Program-made: the position numbers and the translations under genes | Assembly (NCBI GenBank): GCA_046048295.1 | Contig: JBJOGJ010000094.1 | Span: 1-13,525, forward strand | Reading direction: 5' to 3' | DNA from: CBDCWA01 sp046048295 | GTDB taxonomy: Bacteria; Pseudomonadota; Alphaproteobacteria; Rhizobiales; Hyphomicrobiaceae | Length of the DNA: 13,525 bases | The notes under the pieces: model-generated | The model's input: the letters and a program-made list of their open reading frames with translations, nothing else | Databases searched by the model: none | Told to the model about the DNA's origin: nothing | Shown here: piece by piece, positions 1 through 6,330 of the stretch | How positions within the stretch are numbered: the stretch's first letter is position 1 | Layout: the number at the start of each line of letters is the position of its first letter

Positions 1-9
1 TATCGGCCC

Positions 10-60
10 GGATTTTGATCTCATCTTCGCTCCTTTACGGCTACGATGATCTCAAAATCC
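10..60. repeat. Imperfect inverted repeat, 16-bp arms
   Basis: The left arm GGATTTTGATCTCATC (10-25) and the right arm GATGATCTCAAAATCC (45-60) are reverse complements at 14 of 16 positions, with a 19-nt spacer. There is no T-run after either arm. It may be a transcript-end hairpin for a gene left of the window or a protein-binding dyad. The gene it serves lies outside the window. Confidence 0.4.
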
Positions 61-241
61 TCCACTCCCGATTCGCTTCAAAACGTCTCGTGAATGCTGA
101 CGGGGGACAGGTGACACGGATGAAGTGTGATTGAACTGTAACTCTCTTGTCCGAAGTGGCCCAATAAAGGTGATTGCGCGTTAGCAGCAAGCAATTGTTT
201 CTCAGAATGAGTTTCTTAACCGACTCTTGAAACGGTCGGAC

Positions 242-270
242 GGGGGCAGGAAATCAGTTTTGCTGCCCCC
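242..270 (-). terminator. Hairpin after the homocysteine S-methyltransferase gene
   Basis: GGGGGCAG (242-249) pairs perfectly with CTGCCCCC (263-270) around a 13-nt loop that contains a further AAA/TTT pairing. It begins 11 nt beyond the stop codon of the minus-strand gene ending at 282, the right place for a transcript end. No U-run follows on the minus strand, so it may act as a weak or Rho-assisted terminator or as a 3'-end stabiliser. Confidence 0.5.
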
Positions 271-281
271 TCGGTAACTGC

Positions 282-1229
282 TCATGCGGCGTTCTGTACG
301 TGAAGATTCTGCGAAACAGAGCGAACATGGCGGTGATCGGTGCCGCAACAACCGCCGACGACCCGAAGGTTGGGCAATAGATCAACTAGATCCGCATACA
401 ATTGGCCGAACTCGACGGGATTACCCTCATCCAATTTTTCAGCAATGTCGAGTTCAGCATGGCTCAGGCGAGACGCATTAGCCCTTATGCCGCCGATGCG
501 CGAAATCCAGTCTTGACCGGAGGCAAAGATCTTGCGGAAATGATCAGGATGGGCACAGTTGACCATGTAATAGCAGGGCCAACCGTTTGTGACTGCGTCG
601 ACCAACTGTATCGCATCACCGAGCGGTTGGCCTATCGGCAACCGGCCATCGGTCTCAACAGTGAACGAGATCACGGCAGGCAGCTGCACCTCCGCTGCAA
701 CTTCGGCAATGCCGATAGCCTCGCCGGAGTTCGTCATTGTGATTGCCGAGATCATGTCGACGCCGGCCTGCGCCAGGGTCTCTATCTGTGGCCGATGCGT
801 CTCCCTGGCCTCCGTGGGGTCTGGCACCCTGCCAGGGGCATAGCCATCGCCGGCGGGGCCAATTACGCCGTTGATAATAATCGGCGAGACGCGGGTTCGC
901 CACGCGTCGCGGATTTCCCTGGCGAAGGCGACCGCATCGCGGCTGAGGCGAAGCATATCGGCTTTGGACCGGTTCAGCTTGGGGCCCCAATGGGAGCAGC
1001 CACGCCAAGTGTTCGTGTCCAGCACGAACCCGGTCATGGAACTCTCAGCCAAGGCAAGGAAGCCATCGAAATAGTGGCGCATCGCCTGGCGCGCGAGTTC
1101 GTCATCAAGCAGCACGATCGCCGCAAATTCCGGCGCCTGGAAACCTCTCTGGAAAAAAAGCCAAGTCTCAAGGCCGCCATCTGTCAGAAATGGGCGATCC
1201 GTCTTCAACAGTTGTTCTACACCAGCCAT
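282..1229 (-). CDS. Homocysteine S-methyltransferase family protein
   Basis: A 315-aa single-domain protein of the MmuM/BHMT-like homocysteine S-methyltransferase family, a zinc-dependent TIM barrel that moves a methyl group from a donor such as S-methylmethionine or a betaine to a thiol. The zinc-ligand cysteines are all visible: Cys225 in VNCAHP and Cys294-Cys295 in GGCCGTDHRH. The N-terminal TDGGLET (residues 16-22) is the usual first barrel strand. The start at 1229 (ATG) is preferred over an upstream GTG at 1274, because an AAAGGT sits 8 nt before it and the family normally begins shortly before the DGG motif. The gene is divergent from the TetR gene and may be its target. The methyl donor cannot be predicted; the hydrophobic insert after DGG differs from classical MmuM (inference). 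Family assignment is firm, substrate is open. Confidence 0.9.
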   Translation of the reverse strand: MAGVEQLLKTDRPFLTDGGLETWLFFQRGFQAPEFAAIVLLDDELARQAMRHYFDGFLALAESSMTGFVLDTNTWRGCSHWGPKLNRSKADMLRLSRDAVAFAREIRDAWRTRVSPIIINGVIGPAGDGYAPGRVPDPTEARETHRPQIETLAQAGVDMISAITMTNSGEAIGIAEVAAEVQLPAVISFTVETDGRLPIGQPLGDAIQLVDAVTNGWPCYYMVNCAHPDHFRKIFASGQDWISRIGGIRANASRLSHAELDIAEKLDEGNPVEFGQLYADLVDLLPNLRVVGGCCGTDHRHVRSVSQNLHVQNAA

Positions 1230-1361
1230 CGTGCAACACCTTTCAAGGAGGCTGCCGTTTAGTGAGGTATGCACGGGGACTGCCTGGCGACGAAAGCCGA
1301 CTTGCAGTACAGTCCAGACGAAATTTTTTATGACTAATTAACAACCACCTAGGCAACTCTG

Positions 1362-1377
1362 ATCGAGCGAGCTCGAT
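1362..1377. promoter_or_regulatory. Perfect 16-bp dyad ATCGAGC-GA-GCTCGAT
   Basis: Seven-base arms are separated by 2 nt, located 66-81 bp upstream of the TetR start and about 133 bp from the methyltransferase start. It could be a second regulator-binding site in the shared promoter region. Its sequence differs from the tandem element at 1396-1422, so it would bind a different protein or be fortuitous. Confidence 0.35.
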
Positions 1378-1395
1378 GGAGCGCAACGAAAAACC

Positions 1396-1422
1396 ATACC
1401 TGCGGTACTGTACCTGCGGTAC
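1396..1422. promoter_or_regulatory. Tandem palindromic operator, probably autoregulatory for TetR
   Basis: TACCTGCGGTAC occurs twice with exactly 14-bp spacing (1397-1408 and 1411-1422). Each copy is the core of a GTACC-N3-GGTAC dyad: the second (1410-1422) is perfect, and the first (1396-1408) has A for the outer G. The junction GGTAC-T-GTACC is itself palindromic. Two dyads on overlapping helix faces suit binding of two repressor dimers, as in QacR-type regulation. The site ends 20 bp before the TetR start codon, so binding would block that gene's own transcription or translation initiation. Confidence 0.7.
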
Positions 1423-1429
1423 GGATTTT

Positions 1430-1434
1430 GGAGG
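1430..1434 (+). promoter_or_regulatory. Ribosome binding site GGAGG of the TetR gene
   Basis: GGAGG lies 8 nt before the ATG at 1443. This decides the start against an in-frame TTG at 1428, which would overlap the Shine-Dalgarno sequence itself. Confidence 0.8.
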
Positions 1435-1442
1435 CAATCGCC

Positions 1443-2060
1443 ATGGCACGCGGGAGCGAGACACGAGAGAAGATCATGAACATCGCCCAGGATGCCGTTC
1501 TGGCTAAAGGGTTCGATGCGACTTCAATCGAAGAAATCGTTGCCGGTGCGGAGATCACGAAGAGCGGCTTCTTCTACCACTTCCGTGATAAGAATGCGCT
1601 AGCACGCGCACTCATCGAGCGACACATCGAAGCCGAGGATGAGAGTTTCGACGACCTGTTCGCACGCGCGCGGGATCTTTCCGATGATCCTTTGCAAGCA
1701 GCACTGATTGGACTGAAGCTTCTTGCGGAATTGATCGAGGACATGCCCGGCGGGCACCCCGGTTGTATTGTCGCGACTGCGGTCTATCAGGACCGCCTAT
1801 TCGATCGCGACGTTCGTGAAGCAAATCGCCGCGCAGTACTGGGTTGGCGTCGCCGTTTCCGGGCATTGTTCGATGAGGTCGTTAAGATTTATCCGATGAA
1901 CGACGACGTGGATCTGGATCATCTCGCTGACATGGTCAGCTCTGTCATAGAGGGCGGTCTCGTCATGTCGCGAGCAGTCGGTGAGCCGCAAATAACGGCA
2001 CAGCAGATCATGCTTTTGCGCTCTTACATGAAGCTCCTGTTCTCGCCGAAGACACCGTAA
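1443..2060 (+). CDS. TetR/AcrR family transcriptional regulator
   Basis: A 205-aa DNA-binding repressor of normal TetR length. The N-terminal HTH (about residues 8-55) shows the family signature: a basic first helix with SETREKIMNIA, then GFDATSIEEIVAGAEITKSGFFYHFRDKN, in which the recognition helix and the Y-x-F...K element (Tyr45, Phe47, Lys50) are present. The C-terminal half is an all-helical ligand and dimer domain with an HPGCIVAT segment (105-112) found in one large subgroup of the family. The tandem operator immediately upstream implies autoregulation. The divergent methyltransferase gene is the natural second target, and a related element lies before the cyclodeaminase-like gene at 6138. 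The ligand cannot be predicted. Confidence 0.93.
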   Translation: MARGSETREKIMNIAQDAVLAKGFDATSIEEIVAGAEITKSGFFYHFRDKNALARALIERHIEAEDESFDDLFARARDLSDDPLQAALIGLKLLAELIEDMPGGHPGCIVATAVYQDRLFDRDVREANRRAVLGWRRRFRALFDEVVKIYPMNDDVDLDHLADMVSSVIEGGLVMSRAVGEPQITAQQIMLLRSYMKLLFSPKTP

Positions 2061-2246
2061 TCCCAACCATCGCGGATTGAACTCGGGGAGACATGCCTGC
2101 CCGGCCTGACGATTACCAAAGCGGCCTTATGGGGGCAGTCCGAGTGTCTCAAGCCTCTGCGATTAAGCTGGCCGAAAGGTGGCTGGGCCGGGTCATGAGG
2201 TCGGCAGAAAAATTGCGCTAAGGAAAATGCAAGCCGGCAAGGAAAT

Positions 2247-2279
2247 GGCCACCCGTATGGCGAAAGGCGCCGGGTGGCC
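2247..2279 (-). terminator. Stem-loop between convergent TetR and OsmC genes
   Basis: GGCCACCCG (2247-2255) and CGGGTGGCC (2271-2279) form a perfect 9-bp stem with a 15-nt loop. Read on the minus strand it lies about 20 nt after the OsmC stop codon and is followed by ATTTCCTTGC, a partial U-run, so it should end the OsmC transcript. It may also stop TetR transcripts from the other side. Confidence 0.6.
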
Positions 2280-2299
2280 TCGTTCATGATCCCGAGGAA

Positions 2300-2884
2300 T
2301 CAACTTTTGGTGCGTTCGATCGACACCGGCACGGGACGGCAGACGGAATTGCAGACCGGTGAATGCTGCTTCGCAAATTCGAGCAAGTCGTCGATCTCTT
2401 CGTCGGAGCAGTCCGCCTTGACCTGCATTGTGATTTTGATCTGCTCGTAGCCGACAGGTACGCTGTCATCGAGCGCAAGTAAGCCCTGTAGGTCCATTGT
2501 GCCCTTGAGGTCCGTCGAAAGTTCTCGGATCTCGATGCCGCGAGCCATTGCGTGCAGGATGAACGTTGTCGTCACGCAACCAGCAAGGGCGTGCAACAGG
2601 AACTCGACGGGATTGGCACCCTCGTTGTTTCCGAGCAGAACTGGTGGTTCGCCGTTCATGAATTCGAACGGCACCTGGCGCGAGGTATCCTCTTGTCCAG
2701 CTCCATAGAACCCCTGAATCACCGAGCGATTGTTGCCACCACTTATCCAGTGGTTCTGGGCACGAAATTCGAATTTCGCCAGAGACGGGTCGGCTTTCAT
2801 GGCAGCGATTGTATCGGCGGCAGTCTGGACATCGAGCCCGTTTACGTGTGTCTTGTGTTCAATCACTGTTGCTTGCGCGGTCAT
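2300..2884 (-). CDS. OsmC family protein
   Basis: A 194-aa member of the OsmC/Ohr superfamily, dimeric cytoplasmic proteins whose thiols reduce organic hydroperoxides in the best-known branches. The hallmark GxNPVEFLLHALAGC helix (residues 89-103, Cys103) and a second cysteine pair in SPVCNSVCRPV (Cys178 and Cys182) are present. This fits the two-cysteine layout, but the third cysteine is extra. At 194 aa it is longer than Ohr or OsmC (about 140 aa) because of an N-terminal extension of roughly 60 residues, a layout seen in other OsmC-like family members. The start at 2884 is set by AAGGAG 7 nt upstream; a longer reading to 2986 has no ribosome site and would run into the regulator promoter. 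Divergent from the GlxA-type regulator, which may control it. Whether it is a peroxidase or has another role is open. Confidence 0.88.
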   Translation of the reverse strand: MTAQATVIEHKTHVNGLDVQTAADTIAAMKADPSLAKFEFRAQNHWISGGNNRSVIQGFYGAGQEDTSRQVPFEFMNGEPPVLLGNNEGANPVEFLLHALAGCVTTTFILHAMARGIEIRELSTDLKGTMDLQGLLALDDSVPVGYEQIKITMQVKADCSDEEIDDLLEFAKQHSPVCNSVCRPVPVSIERTKS

Positions 2885-2960
2885 CGTATCACTCCTTGTC
2901 AGCGTTGAGCCAAATCGCCAGTTAGCGTTGGCCATGGCGCCAAGGTACGACGCTTGCTTA

Positions 2961-2976
2961 CTGCACTTCAGTGCAG
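2961..2976. promoter_or_regulatory. Perfect dyad CTGCACT-TC-AGTGCAG, likely operator
   Basis: Seven-base arms with a 2-nt centre lie between the divergent OsmC and GlxA-type regulator genes. The dyad is about 77 bp before the OsmC start and 43 bp before the preferred regulator start. It is a good candidate binding site for the adjacent regulator or for another dimeric factor. A 9-of-10 match to one half (CTGCATTTCA, 4164-4173) occurs in front of the Lin0512 genes. Confidence 0.5.
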
Positions 2977-3018
2977 GACATGCCAAAACCGATCCATTCG
3001 TGCCACAATCCGATTCCC

Positions 3019-4053
3019 ATGAAGACCTCGAAGACGCATTGTATCAATGCCCTGATCCTGGCGGTGCCAGAGAGCGCAGGCTCTGCGCTCTACGGCATGA
3101 TCGACGTACTGTCGGCGACCGGAACGCTTTGGCGAGAACTTGTCGGGGAACCACCCGGCCACCGCCTGATAAGCCCCTCGATCGTATCGCTCTCGCGTGA
3201 TCCATTCTGCTGCGGAAACGAAATTCCCGTAATACCGGCCATCGCGATTGAGGAAGCAACGGCACCAGAGATCCTAATTATTCCTGAGCTTTGGATCGCG
3301 CCGATCGATGATATGGCCGATCGCTACGGCACGCTTAAGGAATGGATCCGCGAGTGCTACCGCGCTGGAACCACGATCTATACTGCTTGTTCGGGATCCA
3401 TTCTCCTCGCTGCAACCGGACTTCTCGATGGCAAAGAAGCAACATCGCACTGGGGCTATCAGGAGCTATTCCGCTCACATTTTCCAAAGGTCCGGTTCAA
3501 TCCAGCACCGAACCTTGTAATTGCAGATCTGGAAGGCAGGATCGTTACGGCAGGGGGCACGACTTCATGGCATGATCTTGCCCTGCACATCATTGCCCGG
3601 CATTGCAACACCGGCGAAGCACTACGCATCGCGAAGGTCTATCTCTTGAAGTGGCATGATGAGGGCCAGTTGCCCTTTCATAGTCTCTTGCGTCGGCAGT
3701 CTCACGCAGACTCTGTTGTGCGGAAGGCAGAGGAATGGCTGGCAGTACACCACAAAGAGCAGCAGGCAGTTGGCGGTGTCGTGGCAGCCTGCGGCATTCC
3801 CGAGCGTAGCCTCAAGCGCCGGTTCAAGAGCGCAACGGGCTCGACTCTTATTGAGCATATTCAAAACTTGCGCATTGAGGAAGCCAAGCGGCTCCTGGAG
3901 ACGACAATGAATCCTGCAGATACTGTTGCAGCCGAAGTTGGCTACGAGAACCCCGCATTTTTCAGGCGTCTATTTAAGAGGTGCACGGGGCTTACCCCCG
4001 GTGCCTATCGCCGTATGTTCAGCCCCATCGCAAGTCAGGATGGTGTCTCGTGA
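3019..4053 (+). CDS. GlxA family transcriptional regulator (DJ-1/PfpI-like domain plus AraC HTH)
   Basis: A 344-aa, two-domain regulator. Residues about 7-200 form a DJ-1/PfpI-like sensor with LILAVPES at the first strand, a nucleophile-elbow-like TACSGS (Cys124) and the GlxA-typical SHWG (143-146). Residues about 230-334 form an AraC-type DNA-binding domain with two HTH units, the second ending in GYENPAFFRRLFKRCTGLTP. GlxA-family regulators respond to small nitrogenous or amine metabolites such as arginine, carnitine or glycine betaine; that is family knowledge, not proof here. The start is uncertain: ATG 3019 gives the usual short N-terminus, ATG 2980 adds 13 residues, and neither has a clear ribosome site. 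It is divergent from OsmC and lies 200 bp upstream of the Lin0512 pair, which it probably controls. Confidence 0.88.
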   Translation: MKTSKTHCINALILAVPESAGSALYGMIDVLSATGTLWRELVGEPPGHRLISPSIVSLSRDPFCCGNEIPVIPAIAIEEATAPEILIIPELWIAPIDDMADRYGTLKEWIRECYRAGTTIYTACSGSILLAATGLLDGKEATSHWGYQELFRSHFPKVRFNPAPNLVIADLEGRIVTAGGTTSWHDLALHIIARHCNTGEALRIAKVYLLKWHDEGQLPFHSLLRRQSHADSVVRKAEEWLAVHHKEQQAVGGVVAACGIPERSLKRRFKSATGSTLIEHIQNLRIEEAKRLLETTMNPADTVAAEVGYENPAFFRRLFKRCTGLTPGAYRRMFSPIASQDGVS

Positions 4054-4175
4054 CTTCAGCTCAGGGTCAAAAGTAAGCTTTGGCGCTGCACAACGCATGT
4101 CCGCTGCTGATGGAAGCTGACATGTCAATCCGAGCCGGTCGACTCAGAGAAAGTCCGCAAACTCTGCATTTCAAC

Positions 4176-4208
4176 AGTGTTGCCATCTCGGGCTCAATGG
4201 CCAACACT
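4176..4208 (+). promoter_or_regulatory. Strong inverted repeat in front of the Lin0512 genes
   Basis: AGTGTTGCCAT (4176-4186) and ATGGCCAACACT (4197-4208) are complementary over 11 pairs with one extra base in the right arm, around a 10-nt centre. It ends 45 bp before the first Lin0512 start. No U-run follows, so it is not a standard terminator. It may be an operator for the neighbouring GlxA-type regulator or a leader-RNA hairpin. A separate perfect palindrome TGACATGTCA lies at 4118-4127. Confidence 0.5.
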
Positions 4209-4253
4209 AATCGAATTGCCGCTTTCCTGGCATCATCTCGAAGGGGTTCTCGT

Positions 4254-4610
4254 ATGACACTTAAGCGAATGGTTTTGGAGATCGGCATGGGGACCGACAT
4301 TCGCGGCAGCGATTCCACGAAAGCGGCCTGCCGTGCATTGCTCGATGCCCTGCGGCATAATTCGCTCTCGATTGCTCCGGCACTTGGCCAGCCACTCGAG
4401 GCAATGGTCATCGATGTGCATATCGGTGTTCCGCGACCAGAGACGGTCGATAAGGCTGAGGTCCTGAAAGTGCTTCCGTACGGCAATGGTCGCCTAATCG
4501 TGTCAGAGGGTGGGCTGGAGATCCCGAATGATGCCGGCACATCCACGACGTTGATTGCGAATGCCTGTGCCGTTGTCAGCCTTGAAATAGATGATGCGAG
4601 CCAGCCATGA
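4254..4610 (+). CDS. Lin0512 family protein, first of a pair (diverged signature)
   Basis: A 118-aa protein of the uncharacterised Lin0512 family, recognised by clear similarity to the next gene and by the family layout. The family signature GxGxDxHG near the N-terminus reads GMGTDIRG here (residues 11-18), with Arg17 in place of His. Other shared positions remain: STKAACRALLDAL, IDVHIGV, the LPYGN turn, GGLEIP and the Ala-rich C-terminal strand. ATG 4254 has AAGGGG 7 nt upstream; an earlier in-frame start at 4080 would add 58 unconserved residues through the promoter region. The stop overlaps the next start as ATGA (4607-4610), so translation is probably coupled and the products are likely made in equal amounts. 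Function unknown. The pair could form a heteromer in which this subunit has lost the His (inference). Confidence 0.88.
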   Translation: MTLKRMVLEIGMGTDIRGSDSTKAACRALLDALRHNSLSIAPALGQPLEAMVIDVHIGVPRPETVDKAEVLKVLPYGNGRLIVSEGGLEIPNDAGTSTTLIANACAVVSLEIDDASQP

Positions 4611-4948
4611 GCAAAATCCGCGTTATTCTGGAGCTTGGTTCCGGTAACGATCTTCATGGCGGCGACTATACCAAGGCCGCCAAGCGTGCGGTGACGGATG
4701 CCCTCCATCACAGCTCGCTGACGTTCATCCGGTCGCTTGGCATCGATAAGCGTTCAATCGATGTCGAGGTGACGATTGGCGTGCAATCTCCTGAAAGCGT
4801 CGACCTTGACGCGGTTAAGGCCATGCTTCCGGTCGGCAACGTGACAGTTAAGGCAGTCAAGGGAGGGCTGGACGTTCCGGATCCCGAGAACAATGATACG
4901 GCTGTCATTGCCAGTGCCGCAATCGCGGTGAGGATGGCTTTTCCCTAA
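4607..4948 (+). CDS. Lin0512 family protein, second of a pair (intact signature)
   Basis: A 113-aa paralogue of the preceding gene with the full Lin0512 signature GSGNDLHG (residues 11-18, His17). The two proteins align almost without gaps and share blocks such as D-TKAA-RA--DAL-H-SL, IDV/IGV with PE-VD, LP-GN, GGL--P and a closing AxAxxV strand. The start overlaps the previous stop by the ATGA arrangement, with no separate ribosome site of note, so expression should depend on the upstream gene. There are no signal peptides or membrane segments, so it should be cytoplasmic. Length is normal for the family (about 110-120 aa). No biochemical role is established that I can cite. Confidence 0.9.
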   Translation: MSKIRVILELGSGNDLHGGDYTKAAKRAVTDALHHSSLTFIRSLGIDKRSIDVEVTIGVQSPESVDLDAVKAMLPVGNVTVKAVKGGLDVPDPENNDTAVIASAAIAVRMAFP

Positions 4949-4982
4949 CACCTACCGGTCAATCGGTGCCAAGCGAATCCGT

Positions 4983-5005
4983 GCCGGTTTCGCCGACCGG
5001 TTTGT
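4983..5005 (+). terminator. Possible intrinsic terminator after the Lin0512 pair
   Basis: GCCGGT (4983-4988) pairs with ACCGGT (4996-5001), five Watson-Crick pairs plus a G-U, around a 7-nt loop, and is followed by TTTGTT. It lies between the Lin0512 stop (4948) and the convergent cyclodeaminase-like gene (stop at 5041). The stem is short, so this is moderate evidence only. Confidence 0.42.
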
Positions 5006-5040
5006 TGGCCTCCTCGGTTCGTTGCCGGGTGCTGGACGTG

Positions 5041-6138
5041 TCAGTCTCGAATATCCTGCAAGAACCACTCAGTTGGTAATTCTCGTCCTTTGCCGGCCTT
5101 CTTCGCCAGTTCGTAGACGTGACCACTTACCGACGAGAATTGCAGTCCCATCAGACCGAGATTGTAGTACAAAGTGATCTGTTCATCGGATGTGCGGCCT
5201 TCGACGCGGCCGTTCACGAAGTCGACGAAGTCTGGGAGCGGAACGTAGAATCCTGATCCCCCAGGCTTGTGGGGGAGTCGTTTCCGCTCTTCCGGGGTCC
5301 CGGCCACCCAGGCAAGCGGGCTATGGCCAACCTCCTTCTGGGCGTCGGTGCTAGCGAATTTCAGGCCGCCTGCATCCTGCGTGATCTTGACATCGGCTCG
5401 GGCAATGACTTCCGGCGAGAGTTCTTTCGGGCCTAGCATCGTCACATGCTGCCCGGGTTCCAGCCACTCCGGTTGCAGAGTGGGCGTCATGGAGCTGGTA
5501 CATGTCGCGACAATATCGGCACCACGAACGGATTCCTCAGCTGTTGCTACAGGTTCAATATCGATGTTGAGCTTCGCACTCATTTCAGCCGCGAATGCTT
5601 CGCGGTTGGCTTTCGTCGGGCTGAATACCTTGGCTGAGCGTATCGGCCGGACGCGGCAGAATGCTTGGATATACGTCCTGGCCATCCCACCTGAACCAAG
5701 CAACCCGACCGTTGAGGCATCTTTTCGAGCCAGGTGTTTCGCGCCGATGCCGGCACTGCCGCCGACCCGCATGTGCTGCAGGTAACCGTCGTTGATGATT
5801 GCCAGTGGCTCACCATTTCTGGCTGCAAACAGCATGATAAGACCGCACCAGGTTCCGGGAGCGATGCAATGCTTATCCTCCGTCCAGTTGCCGTTCTGGT
5901 CCCTGGGCCAAGTCGTGATGTCGGATTTCATCCGGATCGCGAGGTATCCTCCAGAGTATCCCTCCACCGTGCCCCAACGGTAGTAGCCGTCATCTCGCTC
6001 ACAAGGCGCATAGATGTCCGAGCGGGGCCGATGGGCTGCAAGCCCTCTAGCAAGATCGCGAAAAGCACTTTCTTGCACGCGAATGCAGTCTTCCATGGTC
6101 AGCAGTTCGGCAACGACATCATTGTGCAGAAACAACAT
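5041..6138 (-). CDS. Ornithine cyclodeaminase / mu-crystallin family protein
   Basis: A 365-aa NAD(P)-dependent enzyme of the ornithine cyclodeaminase/mu-crystallin family; members act as amino-acid cyclodeaminases, ketimine reductases or opine/alanine dehydrogenases. Visible landmarks are the N-terminal HNDVVAELLTMEDCIRVQESAF, the substrate-domain IRMKSD (Lys71, the expected catalytic-site lysine), the RVGGSAGIGAKHLARKDAS segment (Arg124), and a Rossmann dinucleotide loop GLLGSGGMAR (145-154). At 365 aa it is longer than classical cyclodeaminases (about 320-350), with extra residues at 75-95 and a distinct C-terminus. Close relatives are often labelled tyramine oxidase subunit B in databases; that name says little about function. 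Start at 6138 fits the family N-terminus, although the ribosome site is weak. It is divergent from the class II aldolase gene, with which it may be co-regulated. Substrate unknown. Confidence 0.9.
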   Translation of the reverse strand: MLFLHNDVVAELLTMEDCIRVQESAFRDLARGLAAHRPRSDIYAPCERDDGYYRWGTVEGYSGGYLAIRMKSDITTWPRDQNGNWTEDKHCIAPGTWCGLIMLFAARNGEPLAIINDGYLQHMRVGGSAGIGAKHLARKDASTVGLLGSGGMARTYIQAFCRVRPIRSAKVFSPTKANREAFAAEMSAKLNIDIEPVATAEESVRGADIVATCTSSMTPTLQPEWLEPGQHVTMLGPKELSPEVIARADVKITQDAGGLKFASTDAQKEVGHSPLAWVAGTPEERKRLPHKPGGSGFYVPLPDFVDFVNGRVEGRTSDEQITLYYNLGLMGLQFSSVSGHVYELAKKAGKGRELPTEWFLQDIRD

Positions 6139-6184
6139 GTTGGTCGTCCACTTTCTTGGTGGAGGCAGGAAATTTGCGATTTCG

Positions 6185-6196
6185 TACCTGAAATAC
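6185..6196. promoter_or_regulatory. Element resembling the TetR operator
   Basis: TACCTGAAATAC matches TACCTGCGGTAC of the operator at 1397-1408 in 9 of 12 positions, and the next three bases TGT also match. It lies 47 bp upstream of the cyclodeaminase-like start. Only one half of the dyad is well kept, so binding by the TetR protein is a guess. Confidence 0.3.
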
Positions 6197-6330
6197 TGTC
6201 ACGATGCAGGCGTTTGGCCAACCGATCTCGACAAGGCCTTGGAACCCTATGCAGGATGGACGCCTCGACAATCTAGGGTTCAGTCAGGTCGCCGTAAGAA
6301 TCCGGGCTTATGCTTCTTGGGGCGAGGGGC

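Larger units (their letters stand above)
1..281. other. Intergenic region at the left edge, no gene seen
   Basis: No convincing coding region on either strand. The stretch holds an imperfect 16-bp inverted repeat at 10-25 / 45-60 (14 of 16 positions pair, 19-nt spacer) and the hairpin at 242-270, both listed separately. The text around 100-125 has the feel of decayed mobile-element DNA, but no transposase fragment or terminal inverted repeat can be shown, so this is not called. Confidence 0.5.
1230..1442. promoter_or_regulatory. Divergent promoter region, homocysteine methyltransferase / TetR
   Basis: This AT-richer spacer separates the two divergent starts. It holds a perfect 7-2-7 dyad (1362-1377) and the tandem operator (1396-1422). 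Towards the methyltransferase, the minus strand reads TTGCCT, 17 nt, TCATAA (about 1326-1354), a possible weak -35/-10 pair. Just downstream of it lies GCAGTACAGT (1304-1313), which resembles an operator half. The promoter boxes are inferred by eye only. Confidence 0.45.

Noticed and set aside
100..240. Insertion-sequence end near the left edge
   Set aside because: The text looks like mobile-element borders in places, but no transposase frame, terminal inverted repeat pair or target duplication can be shown.
402..1262. 286-aa plus-strand open frame
   Set aside because: It is antisense to the homocysteine S-methyltransferase gene, which has clear family motifs. The plus-strand product has no recognisable domain.
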